This document shows positions 23,972 through 31,675 of a DNA stretch of 64,000 bases, in pieces; the first letter of the stretch is position 1; each line of letters opens with the position of its first letter. Source of the stretch: Phytohabitans sp036906915 (lineage in GTDB: Bacteria; Actinomycetota; Actinomycetes; Mycobacteriales; Micromonosporaceae); NCBI RefSeq assembly GCF_036906915.1, contig NZ_JBAKHX010000016.1, positions 1-64,000 on the forward strand. The letters are read 5' to 3'. Both the position numbers and the translations under genes were made by a program. The notes below the pieces were generated by a model. It had not been told where the DNA came from. It saw only the letters and a list, made by a program, of their open reading frames with translations, and ran no database searches.

Positions 23972-25831
23972 TCAAACCTTCTCAGGGTGTCGATAACCCG
24001 TCGCCTGGAGGGTGAACAGGCGCGCATAGGCGCCACCGACGGCCATCAGCTCGGCGTGACCGCCCCGCTCGACGATGCGGCCGCCGGCCAATACGACGAT
24101 GAGGTCGGCATCTCGCACAGCGCCGAGCCGGTGTGAGATGAGCAGACTCGTGCGGCCGTGCCGATGGACGTGCAGCCGCTGGTGTATCTGGTGCTCGGCC
24201 TCCGCGTCCAGCCCGGAGCTCGGCTCGTCGAGAATCAGCAGGTCGCACCGGTCACGCATGAGGGTCCGGGCGAGTGCCAGCCGCTGCCACTGCCCGCCGG
24301 ACAGCATCACACCGGTTTCCGGGTTTTCCTTGTCGCTCTCCTTGAAGAAGAGGCGGCTCAACAGGGTGTCGTAGCCGCGTGGCATCATCTCGATCGCGTC
24401 GTGCACGTCCGCGGCGCGGGCGGCCCGCTCGATCCGGGACCGATCCGAAATGCCGTCGAGGTCACCGAGACCGATGTTCTCCCCCGCGGTCAGGTCGTAG
24501 GCCATGAAGTCTTGGAATAGGACGCCGATCCGGCGGCGCAGCGCCGCCGACGGGACGTCTCGGATGTCGACCCCGTCCCAGTAGATGGCGCCTCGATCCG
24601 GGTCGTAGAAGCGGCACAGCAGTTTCACCAGCGTGCTCTTGCCAGCGCCGTTGAGACCGACGAGCGCCACCGACTGTCCATAAGGGATTGTCAGGTCGAC
24701 GCCTTGAAGGACCCACGGGTGGGCGGCGTCGTACCGGAACCAGACGTCGCGAAGCTCGATACCGCTCCGGAGCGCCGCCACGGCGCCGTTGCCGTCGCGG
24801 GCCGGAGCCTGGGGCAGGTCGGGCGGCTGGCTTGTCGCCTCCGCGTAGTGGTCGAACATCAGCAGCGCCTGGTACCCACTGGCGATGCCGGCGACCAGAC
24901 CGCCCAGCGCGGTCTGGACACCGGCGACCGCCGCGACGAAGGCGGTCACGTCGCCGGGGCTCAGCCCGCCGTGCGCCGCGGTCCGCACCGCCCAGATCAG
25001 CCCGCCGCCGGTCACCGTGGCGCTCAGCGCCGCCAGCAGGAACTGCACGCGCAGTACCCGGCGATCGATGCGCCGTTCGCCGGCCTGAACGTCGCGCAGC
25101 TCAGCGAGCAGCCGGGTCTTGAAGAAGTCGCCCAGGCCGAACAGCCGTATCTCCTTGACGGCCTGCAAATCCGTGATCAGCCGGCCATAGAAGATCTGCC
25201 GCCGGACGGTCGGTGACATGGAGACCATCATGCTGACGCGCCTCTTCGACAGCATGATCTGGGCGACCAGCGCCGGCACCGCAGCGGCCAGCACGATGCC
25301 GGTCATCATGGGGCTGAGCACGTACAGCGTTGCCATCAGCGACAGGGCGGTGATGACGGCCCGGCCGACGTCGAGCATGCCGGTGGTGACCGGGACGAGG
25401 GCGCCGCCGCTGGCCTGCGAGGCCATCCTCAGCGTATCGAGGAAGCGCGGATTCTCGAACCGCGACAGTCCCTGGAACGAGTTGACCGCGGTGTAGAGCC
25501 TGTCCTGCATGAGGCGGTCCAGTCGGCGACGTTGTTCGGCGCCGAGGTATGCCGTCAACTGCGGCGCCGCGCCGGTGGCCAGCCCGGCCGCAGCTAAGCC
25601 GATCGACCAGCCGAGCAGCGCTGGTGCGGCTTCCCCGGCCGCGAGTCCGTCGATGATGAACTTCGTCAGCCAGGCCACCGCCGCCGGTAGGAGCCCCAGC
25701 GTCATGGCGATGGCCAGCTGGCCGGCGGCGAGCCACGGACCGGCTTTGAAGCCTAGTACCCAGACACTGGCGAGCCGCCGCAGCAGATGCCGGGAACGTC
25801 GGGGTGGCGCGGCGGATCCCGCCGTCGTCAT
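23972..25831 (-). CDS. ABC exporter of the Cys-rich peptide locus
   Basis: 619 residues: type I exporter membrane domain (about 25-335, six helices) and an ATPase domain with Walker A GLNGAGKS, signature LSGGQWQR, Walker B LLILDEPSSGLD and switch ISHRL. There is no N-terminal C39 peptidase domain, so leader removal must be done by another protein; an S26 peptidase is encoded in the same operon. It is of the kind found beside lanthipeptide and other modified-peptide genes. Its ATG overlaps the thioredoxin gene stop (ATGA), so it is translationally coupled as the last gene. Confidence 0.88.
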   Translation of the reverse strand: MTTAGSAAPPRRSRHLLRRLASVWVLGFKAGPWLAAGQLAIAMTLGLLPAAVAWLTKFIIDGLAAGEAAPALLGWSIGLAAAGLATGAAPQLTAYLGAEQRRRLDRLMQDRLYTAVNSFQGLSRFENPRFLDTLRMASQASGGALVPVTTGMLDVGRAVITALSLMATLYVLSPMMTGIVLAAAVPALVAQIMLSKRRVSMMVSMSPTVRRQIFYGRLITDLQAVKEIRLFGLGDFFKTRLLAELRDVQAGERRIDRRVLRVQFLLAALSATVTGGGLIWAVRTAAHGGLSPGDVTAFVAAVAGVQTALGGLVAGIASGYQALLMFDHYAEATSQPPDLPQAPARDGNGAVAALRSGIELRDVWFRYDAAHPWVLQGVDLTIPYGQSVALVGLNGAGKSTLVKLLCRFYDPDRGAIYWDGVDIRDVPSAALRRRIGVLFQDFMAYDLTAGENIGLGDLDGISDRSRIERAARAADVHDAIEMMPRGYDTLLSRLFFKESDKENPETGVMLSGGQWQRLALARTLMRDRCDLLILDEPSSGLDAEAEHQIHQRLHVHRHGRTSLLISHRLGAVRDADLIVVLAGGRIVERGGHAELMAVGGAYARLFTLQATGYRHPEKV

Positions 25832-26379
25832 GACCGGCTGAGCTCGGCCAGGCCCTGTACGGAGACGGCCGCGTCCACAATGGCGCCGCTGGCGTCCAGG
25901 CGCAGGAAGGTGGGGAAGGCGCCGATGTTCAGCCCGTTGACCACCGTCATGCTCTCCGGCGCGAGCACCACGTCGGTCATGCCCTTGACGATCTGCACCA
26001 GGTCATCCGCCTCGGCGCCGGACCCGGCGACCAGCGCCAGCGTCTTCCCGGCTGGCATACGGGCGGCTTCCGCGACGAACAGCGGCGCCTGCGCGTGGCA
26101 CGGGCTGCAGCCGGGAGAGAAGATTCCCACCAACTCCACCGCGCCGGTCAAGCTCTCCCGCGAAACGACCGCGCCATCGACGGTGATCGCCGAGAACTCG
26201 GGCAACTCCCGGCCCATCAGCTTGTCCCGGTCGACGCCCATCGAGACGTGACCGGCTCCGGAGAGCCGCCCGAGCTCCTCCGTGTGCTCACGCAACCGCC
26301 GCAGGACGGCGAAGGTCAGCAACAGGTCGACGATGCACAGCAGGCCCACTAGTACGACGGCGGTGACGAGGAACGGCAT
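25828..26379 (-). CDS. MauD/TlpA-like membrane-anchored thioredoxin
   Basis: 183 residues: an N-terminal membrane anchor (2-25) and a thioredoxin-like domain with active site GCSPCHAQ (Cys91, Cys94) facing outside. MauD-type proteins help form or isomerise disulfides in the cysteine-rich light chain of methylamine dehydrogenase. Here a MauE-like gene lies seven bases upstream and a ten-cysteine peptide gene lies upstream of that, which makes the peptide the obvious client. It overlaps the exporter gene by four bases. Confidence 0.85.
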   Translation of the reverse strand: MPFLVTAVVLVGLLCIVDLLLTFAVLRRLREHTEELGRLSGAGHVSMGVDRDKLMGRELPEFSAITVDGAVVSRESLTGAVELVGIFSPGCSPCHAQAPLFVAEAARMPAGKTLALVAGSGAEADDLVQIVKGMTDVVLAPESMTVVNGLNIGAFPTFLRLDASGAIVDAAVSVQGLAELSRS

Positions 26380-26386
26380 CAGAATG

Positions 26387-26944
26387 TCATCTCCTTCTGG
26401 CGGCGTGATGGCGGTCGCTCGCCGGCGGCTTGAGCAGCGCGACCACGTCGTCGAAACGGACGACGAACAGCGCGGCGACCGCGGCGACCGCGAGTGAGAG
26501 GGTCAACCCGGCCGGATCGCGGGCCGGATCGGTCCGGATGGCCCCGGTGGCCAGGCCGGTCAGGGACAGGGTGAGCAGCAACAGATTGCGGATCAGGTGA
26601 GTACGGCTCAGGGGCTCGGCCGAGGCGCCGAAGCACCGGCACGGAGCGGTCCTTCCGCCGCGCAGGGCCAGGACGATCGCGACCGTGAACGCGCAGAGAA
26701 GACCGGCGGCCAGAGCGAATCCGATTGGCGCGGTCAATGGAAGCGCCAGGAGGAGCACGACAGCGGCCTCGCCGGTCACCGTCGCGCGAGCCGCCATCCT
26801 CGACCAGGTCGGCGGCAGTACCCGGAACGCCTCGACCGACCGCCGGAAGTCGGCGTACGCGCGCCGGCTGCGCACTTTGGTGATTGTCGAGGCGGCGAAG
26901 ACACCGATGAGCATCGCCTGGCAGGCGATCACGAGATACGCCAT
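26387..26944 (-). CDS. MauE-like redox membrane protein (DoxX fold)
   Basis: 185 residues, four to five helices. The C-x-C-F-G signature is present (Cys102 and Cys104, PCRCFGAS), with another Cys in helix 1 (Cys8). MauE-type proteins are thought to supply oxidising or reducing equivalents to a MauD partner. ATG 26944 has GAGGGGGAGC just upstream; the frame upstream is Arg-rich and non-conserved. It is the third gene of the operon. The lack of any methylamine dehydrogenase heavy chain shows the pair serves another substrate. Confidence 0.83.
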   Translation of the reverse strand: MAYLVIACQAMLIGVFAASTITKVRSRRAYADFRRSVEAFRVLPPTWSRMAARATVTGEAAVVLLLALPLTAPIGFALAAGLLCAFTVAIVLALRGGRTAPCRCFGASAEPLSRTHLIRNLLLLTLSLTGLATGAIRTDPARDPAGLTLSLAVAAVAALFVVRFDDVVALLKPPASDRHHAARRR

Positions 26945-27035
26945 CACGCTCCCCCTCGGGGACCTCGACTCGCGGCGCCGGGGTGCGGACCGAGCGAGCT
27001 CGGCCCGCACCTCCGACGCTTACCACCGGTCGGGA

Positions 27036-27287
27036 TCACGTACAGCAGTTCCCGCCGACGGCCTCGCCGCACCTCCCGCAGTAGCTGGTGCCACCGCACG
27101 TGCCACAGATCTTGCCGATCCAGCGGCAGGGGTAGAGGTATCCGGGATACGGCGAGCCCGCGTCACCGCAGTAACAGGGCTCGAACCATTCCGCCTGCAC
27201 GCTCGCACCCCCGCAGGCTGATGCCGTTGTCTTCGGCACCAGCCTTTGCAGCAGGCGGTCACCCAGCCTGCTCACAACACCCAACAT
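27036..27287 (-). CDS. Cys-rich peptide, probable precursor of an exported disulfide peptide
   Basis: 83 residues. Residues 1-19 are an amphipathic helix-like leader without a true hydrophobic core, followed by TTASA-C, which looks like a signal-peptidase AxA site (Ala22-x-Ala24) just before the first Cys. The remainder holds ten cysteines (25, 38, 40, 54, 61, 64, 70, 73, 81, 82), enough for five disulfides, plus many Gly and Tyr and just two Trp (34, 56). The segment around Trp56 (RWIGKIC) and a later CGRC recall the tryptophylquinone region of methylamine dehydrogenase light chain, whose maturation needs MauE and MauD; the resemblance is weak and from memory. The ATG at 27287 has GGAAGGGG upstream. 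It lies between the S26 peptidase and MauE genes. Confidence 0.78.
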   Translation of the reverse strand: MLGVVSRLGDRLLQRLVPKTTASACGGASVQAEWFEPCYCGDAGSPYPGYLYPCRWIGKICGTCGGTSYCGRCGEAVGGNCCT

Positions 27288-27369
27288 GGGAACCCCTTCC
27301 TGAGGCGCCGGCCTCATCGGTTCCGGACATCGTCGCGTGTTGTGCTTTCAAATCTGCTTCACATCGGCT

Positions 27370-27831
27370 TCATCGGGCGCGTGACACCCGGCGTACAACC
27401 ACGCCCAGCAGGTCAGTTGCGGAGAAAAACCCACGTTGACGCGAGTCGATGCTCGTCGCGTTGTCGCCGAAAACCACCAGTGCGCCCAGCGGGACTCGTT
27501 GGAGGTCAACCGCGTTGTGCGCGGCGGGCGGGACGGGGTCGCCGGGCAGCGCCGCCGCTCGCTTGATGTTCCACCGACGGCTGTCGAGCGCTCGCGGAGC
27601 GGCCGGGACACGCATGACGCCGGCCGGCGCCGGTGGTTCGAGCACGACAATGTCACCCGGGCGCACCCGTGCGAGTCCGCGCCGGTGGACCAGCACGCGA
27701 TCGCCTGGATACAACGTCGGTTCCATGCTCGAACCGTCCACTGTGACCAGTACGAGGCGGCGGCGGGCCCACAGGACCGCGCCAGCGACGATCGCGACGA
27801 CGAGGAGAACGGCGCCTACCACCCAGCTCAT
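27370..27831 (-). CDS. S26 family signal peptidase
   Basis: 153 residues: an N-terminal membrane anchor (3-22), then the type I signal peptidase boxes. GSSMEPTL holds the catalytic Ser35, NIKRAAALPGD the general-base Lys90, and FGDNATSIDSR matches box E. It is smaller than the housekeeping enzyme and sits in an operon with a peptide whose leader ends in ASA-C, so it probably acts on that peptide. ATG 27831 is preferred; the frame runs 54 codons upstream into the divergent promoter region. Confidence 0.85.
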   Translation of the reverse strand: MSWVVGAVLLVVAIVAGAVLWARRRLVLVTVDGSSMEPTLYPGDRVLVHRRGLARVRPGDIVVLEPPAPAGVMRVPAAPRALDSRRWNIKRAAALPGDPVPPAAHNAVDLQRVPLGALVVFGDNATSIDSRQRGFFSATDLLGVVVRRVSRAR

Positions 27832-27904
27832 CGTCAGGAGCCTACTTCTACACCTCGATGTGGAAACGCTTCGGCACTGCGCGACGCGCTGCCGCAGTAA
27901 AGAA

Positions 27905-27965
27905 TTATTGACACCATGTCCGCGCTGCTTTACCTTGGCTATGTCAAGTTTGTTGTACATGGGAG
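27905..27965 (+). promoter_or_regulatory. Promoter region with an imperfect dyad before the membrane protein/XRE pair
   Basis: AT-rich for this genome. TTGACA lies near 27909 and ATGTCAAG-N4-TTGTACAT, an imperfect dyad, lies at about 27942-27961 just ahead of the ribosome site of the gene at 27971. The downstream XRE protein is a plausible binder of the dyad. The -10 element is not clear. Confidence 0.3.
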
Positions 27966-27970
27966 CGGGC

Positions 27971-28390
27971 ATGTCCTCCGAAGAGAAGCGCACGTGGATC
28001 TACGTCGTGGTCGCGGCTGGCGTAGCCGTGGTCTACTTCGCGACCGTCCTGTCAAAGGTGCCGGAAACGGACGTGGCGACGATCGGCTACGTGCGGCCGA
28101 TGCTCACCGCGATCGGTGTCGGGATCGCCGCGAACATTGTCCTGAACATCATGGCCGCGATCCTCTCACCGCGGGAGGCCGGCAAGACCGACGAGCGCGA
28201 CAAGCAGATCAACCGGCTGGGCGAGTACGTCGGGTTCTACGTCATGAGTGTCGCCGCGATCGTCCCGCTCGGCCTGGCGATGGCGAAGATCGAGCAGTTC
28301 TGGATCGCCAACGCGCTCTACCTGGCGTTCGTCCTGGCCGCCCTCGCCTCGTCAATCGTAAAGATCGTCGCGTACCGGCGGGGCTTGTAG
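27971..28390 (+). CDS. DUF2178-like small membrane protein
   Basis: 139 residues with four membrane helices (about 9-27, 42-66, 87-106, 113-132). A conserved-looking cytosolic loop REAGKTDERDKQINRLGE separates helices 2 and 3. This architecture, followed directly by a short XRE regulator, recurs in bacteria as a membrane protein/DNA-binding pair in which the membrane protein may sense or sequester the regulator. ATG 27971 has GGGAGC upstream; the long frame before it is shadow. The family name is my best guess. Confidence 0.7.
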   Translation: MSSEEKRTWIYVVVAAGVAVVYFATVLSKVPETDVATIGYVRPMLTAIGVGIAANIVLNIMAAILSPREAGKTDERDKQINRLGEYVGFYVMSVAAIVPLGLAMAKIEQFWIANALYLAFVLAALASSIVKIVAYRRGL

Positions 28391-28393
28391 ACC

Positions 28394-28618
28394 ATGGCCA
28401 AGCCCACCAGGGTCACCAACTCGATCCGAGCCCTGCGCTTCGCCCACGGGGAGATGACGCAGGCGGAGCTGGCCGACCGCATCGGCGTAACCCGCCAGAC
28501 CATCATCGCCATCGAGCAGGGCCGCTACTCACCGTCGCTGGAGGCGGCTTTTCAGATCGCCCGAGTGTTCGGGGTGCCGCTCGACGACGTGTTCCAGTAC
28601 CCCGACACCGAGGACTAA
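28394..28618 (+). CDS. Short XRE-family DNA-binding protein
   Basis: 74 residues, essentially one Cro/CI helix-turn-helix: MTQAELADRIGVTRQTIIAIE, then SPSLEAAFQIARVFGVPLDDVF. It follows the membrane protein gene by three bases and must be co-translated. This stand-alone XRE type usually regulates its own operon. A hairpin terminator lies 24 bases downstream. Confidence 0.9.
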   Translation: MAKPTRVTNSIRALRFAHGEMTQAELADRIGVTRQTIIAIEQGRYSPSLEAAFQIARVFGVPLDDVFQYPDTED

Positions 28619-28641
28619 CCGCCACACCACTAACACCGGCA

Positions 28642-28661
28642 CGCGGGGCCACCGCCCCGCG
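28642..28661 (+). terminator. Terminator after the XRE gene
   Basis: Stem CGCGGGGC / GCCCCGCG with a 4-base loop CACC, followed by GCCTTCCTCC. Confidence 0.62.
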
Positions 28662-28694
28662 GCCTTCCTCCTTCGCTGAATTGGGGATCGTCGG

Positions 28695-29453
28695 ATGATC
28701 ATGGAACCTCTACGAACCGGCGCAACAGCTGAAAGGGCCAGCACGGCCGAGCTAGTCCGCACCGCCCGTATGACCGGGCTCTTCTATCTCGGTATGGCCA
28801 TCGCGGGCGTGCTTGGCTTTCTGGTCATCCGGCCGCGGCTTTTCGCGGCCGACGATCCCAGTGCGACGCTGGCCCACCTGGTCGGGAACGAGTCGCTCGC
28901 GCGCGCCGGGGTCGTGCTGGAAATGCTCATGGTCCTCACCCAGGCGCTCACCGCCATGTGGTTCTACCGCCTGTTTCGCACCGTGGACGCCTTTGCCGCC
29001 GGGAGCATCGCCGCCTTCGGCCTGGTCAACGCGGTCATAGGCCTCGACAGCGCGGCGTTCCTGGCGACAGCGGTCGAGGTCGCGTTCGACCCGGTCGGCG
29101 ACGCGCCGACAACCGTCTATCTCCAGTACCTGTTGAGCGGCAACCTGTGGGGCGTGGGAGCGATGTTCTTCGGCCTGTGGCTCATCCCCATGGGCTTCTG
29201 CGTGCTCCGCTCGGGTTGGATGCCCCGGCCGCTGGGCTGGGTCCTCATCGGTGGTGGCGTCGGCTATCTGCTCGGCGCGTTCATCGTGTACCTCGCTCCC
29301 GAGGCACGAGTCGTCGCTGAACTAATCGCAGTGCCCGCACACGTAGGCGAGTTCTGGATGGTCGGCTACTTGCTGGTCAGCGGCGTCCGCCGTCGCGCGC
29401 TCCGGGAAGCGCCGCGAGACGACGCTCGCATGGCGACACCTGCGTCGACGTGA
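28695..29453 (+). CDS. DUF4386 membrane protein
   Basis: 252 residues with six to seven helices. The segment MTGLFYLGMAIAGVLGF and the later WGVGAMFFGLWLIPMGF and RPLGWVLIGGGVGYL fit DUF4386. The function is unknown to me. It is convergent with the ECF41 sigma gene, with a six-base gap, so transcription of the two may interfere. ATG 28701 is an alternative start. Confidence 0.8.
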   Translation: MIMEPLRTGATAERASTAELVRTARMTGLFYLGMAIAGVLGFLVIRPRLFAADDPSATLAHLVGNESLARAGVVLEMLMVLTQALTAMWFYRLFRTVDAFAAGSIAAFGLVNAVIGLDSAAFLATAVEVAFDPVGDAPTTVYLQYLLSGNLWGVGAMFFGLWLIPMGFCVLRSGWMPRPLGWVLIGGGVGYLLGAFIVYLAPEARVVAELIAVPAHVGEFWMVGYLLVSGVRRRALREAPRDDARMATPAST

Positions 29454-29459
29454 CGACAG

Positions 29460-30317
29460 TCAGATGTGCAACAGCTTGTCGGGGTTCAACTGGTTGAAGA
29501 CATCCTGGATGTGGCCGTCGGCGATCTGCAGGGCAAGCACGGCGACGGTTGCCCCGTCCGGCAGCACGGCCCGGAAGCCCGGCTGGCCGTTGACGACGAC
29601 AGGGTCCAGTCGCCCACCCTGCTTCGTGCCCTGCCGCATGATGCCCAGGATGAACCGTGCCACCTGCACCCGCCCGTGCACCGGCCGGGCGACGGCCTGC
29701 ACCTTGCCACCACCGTCGCCGTGGAAGACGACGTCCTCTGCGAGCATCCGCTCCAATGCGGTCAGGTCACCGTCGCGGCACGCGGCGAGGAAACTGGCGG
29801 CCAAGTCATTGCGGTGCTTGACATCCACCTCGAACCGGGGCCGATCGTCGGCGATCCTGGCCCGGCCCCGGGTCACCAGCTGGCGACAGCTCTCGACACT
29901 GTGCTCGATGATCACGGCTATGTCCGAATAGGAGTATCCGAAGACCTCGCGCAGCAGGAAGGCTGCCCGCTCGGTCGGCGACAGGCGTTCCAGGACAAGC
30001 AGGAACGCCAGCGACAACTCGTCGTGTAGCTCGGCGGTGGCCGCCGGGTCGTCGTCAGCGGTGATCAGCGGAGTCGGCAGCCACTCGCCGACATACTCCT
30101 CCCGGCGCACTCGGGCCGACCGCAAGTGATCGATCGCGAGTCGGGTCGTCACCGTCGTCGCGAACGCCTCCGGATTGTCGGGCGCCGGTGCCGACATCAT
30201 CTTGAGGAACGCGTCCTGGATGAGGTCCTCGGCGTCGGCGACACTTCCGGTCATCCGGTAGGCAATCTTGAACATCAGCGGCCGCAGCGAAGCGAACTGC
30301 GCTGTGACTCCCGTCAT
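29460..30317 (-). CDS. ECF41-type RNA polymerase sigma factor, second copy
   Basis: 285 residues: sigma region 2 (LMFKIAYRMTGSVADAEDLIQDAF), region 4 (LSPTERAAFLLREVFGYSYSDIAVII) and the SnoaL-like C-terminal domain ending QLNPDKLLHI. Same layout as the protein at 10241-11164 and clearly paralogous. The C-terminal domain contains the NPDKL segment common to ECF41. It is divergent from the epimerase at 30374, whose upstream region carries a full ECF41 promoter motif, the expected target of this sigma factor. Confidence 0.92.
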   Translation of the reverse strand: MTGVTAQFASLRPLMFKIAYRMTGSVADAEDLIQDAFLKMMSAPAPDNPEAFATTVTTRLAIDHLRSARVRREEYVGEWLPTPLITADDDPAATAELHDELSLAFLLVLERLSPTERAAFLLREVFGYSYSDIAVIIEHSVESCRQLVTRGRARIADDRPRFEVDVKHRNDLAASFLAACRDGDLTALERMLAEDVVFHGDGGGKVQAVARPVHGRVQVARFILGIMRQGTKQGGRLDPVVVNGQPGFRAVLPDGATVAVLALQIADGHIQDVFNQLNPDKLLHI

Positions 30318-30327
30318 GATGGATTCC

Positions 30328-30367
30328 TCCGACGAGGTGTCACAGGCGCGTCAGGTACCTCGTCGGA
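30328..30367 (+). promoter_or_regulatory. ECF41 promoter inside an inverted repeat
   Basis: TGTCACA (30338-30344), 16 bases, then CGTC (30361-30364): the -35/-10 pair I recall as the ECF41 signature. Initiation would fall at about 30371-30374, at or next to ATG 30374, so the epimerase mRNA may be leaderless. The region is bracketed by a perfect 11-bp inverted repeat TCCGACGAGGT (30328-30338) / ACCTCGTCGGA (30357-30367), which overlaps both elements. Confidence 0.72.
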
Positions 30368-30373
30368 ATGGTC

Positions 30374-31309
30374 ATGAGAATTTTGATTGCCGGTGGAACC
30401 GGAGCGCTGGGCAGCCGCCTGGTGCCGATGCTCGTGGCCCGCGGTCACGAAGTCTTTGCGACGACCAGGGTGGCTGCCAAGGCGCAACAGCTCGGCGCCA
30501 CCGCTATCGTGCTCGATCCGCTCGACCGCGACGCCGTGTGCAAAGCCGTGCTCGAGGTGGCGCCGGAGGTGGTCGTGCACCAGCTCACGGCGTTGTCCGG
30601 GGCGTTCGACCTCAAGCATTTCGACAGATTCTTCCATCAGACCAACGTGCTGCGCACCCGCGGCCTCGACATCCTGCTCGACGCGGCAGTCGCGGCGGGA
30701 GCGCACAGGTTCGTGGCGCAAGGCTATACCGGCTGGACCAACGAGCGCACCGGCGGCCCAGTCAAGACCGAGGCCGACCCGGTGGATCCGACGCCGACGC
30801 CGGCCTCGCGGGAGTCGCTCGCTGCGATCCGCCACATCGAGAACACCGTGCCGAACACCCCCGGAATCGAGGGAATCGTCCTGCGCTACGGCAGCTTCTA
30901 CGGCCCAGGCAACGGCATCGGCAAGGGCGGCGACATGGCGGAAACGATCGCCAAGCGCAAGGTGCCGATCGTCGGCGACGGCGCCGGAGTCTGGTCGTTC
31001 ATCCATATAGACGACGCGGCGCAGGCAACCGTACGGGCGATCGAGGGCACGCAAACCGGGGTCTACAACATCGTCGACGACGAACCGGCACAGGTCCGCG
31101 AATGGCTGCCGTATCTGGCGAATGTGCTCGGAGCCAAGGCCCCGATGAAGGTACCCGTCTGGTTGGCAAAGCCTCTGATCGGAGAGCATGGCGTCTCGAT
31201 GATGACCAGGCAGCGTGGTTCGTCAAATGCCAAGGCCAAGCAGGAGCTCGGCTGGAAGCCCGTGCACGCGACATGGCGAGAAGGCTTCCTTACCGAATTC
31301 AACGGGTGA
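30374..31309 (+). CDS. NAD-dependent epimerase/dehydratase, ECF41 target
   Basis: 311 residues starting MRILIAGGTGALGSRLV (Rossmann GxxGxxG). LRYGSFYGPGNG and the C-terminal KQELGWKPVHATWREGF match the paralogue at 11169-12113 along the whole length. ATG 30374 is chosen over 30368 because it aligns with the paralogue's start and because the promoter would begin transcription after 30368. No ribosome site is seen. The reaction is unknown; the link to an ECF41 sigma suggests stress-induced expression. Confidence 0.87.
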   Translation: MRILIAGGTGALGSRLVPMLVARGHEVFATTRVAAKAQQLGATAIVLDPLDRDAVCKAVLEVAPEVVVHQLTALSGAFDLKHFDRFFHQTNVLRTRGLDILLDAAVAAGAHRFVAQGYTGWTNERTGGPVKTEADPVDPTPTPASRESLAAIRHIENTVPNTPGIEGIVLRYGSFYGPGNGIGKGGDMAETIAKRKVPIVGDGAGVWSFIHIDDAAQATVRAIEGTQTGVYNIVDDEPAQVREWLPYLANVLGAKAPMKVPVWLAKPLIGEHGVSMMTRQRGSSNAKAKQELGWKPVHATWREGFLTEFNG

Positions 31310-31675
31310 GTCTTATCGCAAGATACTGGGCCACCTGACCGCCCGCCGGCGGACATCGGCCCCCGGCGGTCCGGTCCCGGCGTCCGGGTGCTGAACCTGG
31401 CCTACCGCGGCCTTTGGTGACCGTTTGCTCTTAACTTCGGCTGGCGACGCCGGACGAGGCGATCGTGGTGGGCCGGGGCCCTGCTCACCCGAGCGATCAG
31501 GAGCTGACCGCGGCTGGCGGTAGTCAAACCGCGCGGTGTCGCTAGCCTGGTGCGGTGCTGGAGCCTGACGGAGTGGCGCTGGGCGGCGCGGCAGCGCGAC
31601 GCCTTGCGACGTTGGACCGGACGGTGGTCAGGGCCGACCGAGCTGCCCCTCGTGGGTTCCACACGGTCTGTAACA
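31310..31675. other. Intergenic region without a convincing gene
   Basis: About 365 bases. The frames present on either strand are Arg-rich with poor starts. It should carry the promoter of the 31676 gene. Confidence 0.4.

Noticed and set aside
31402..31662. 86-codon minus-strand frame
   Set aside because: Arg/Gln/His-rich, no ribosome site and overlapping the leader of the 31676 gene. Typical high-GC spurious frame.
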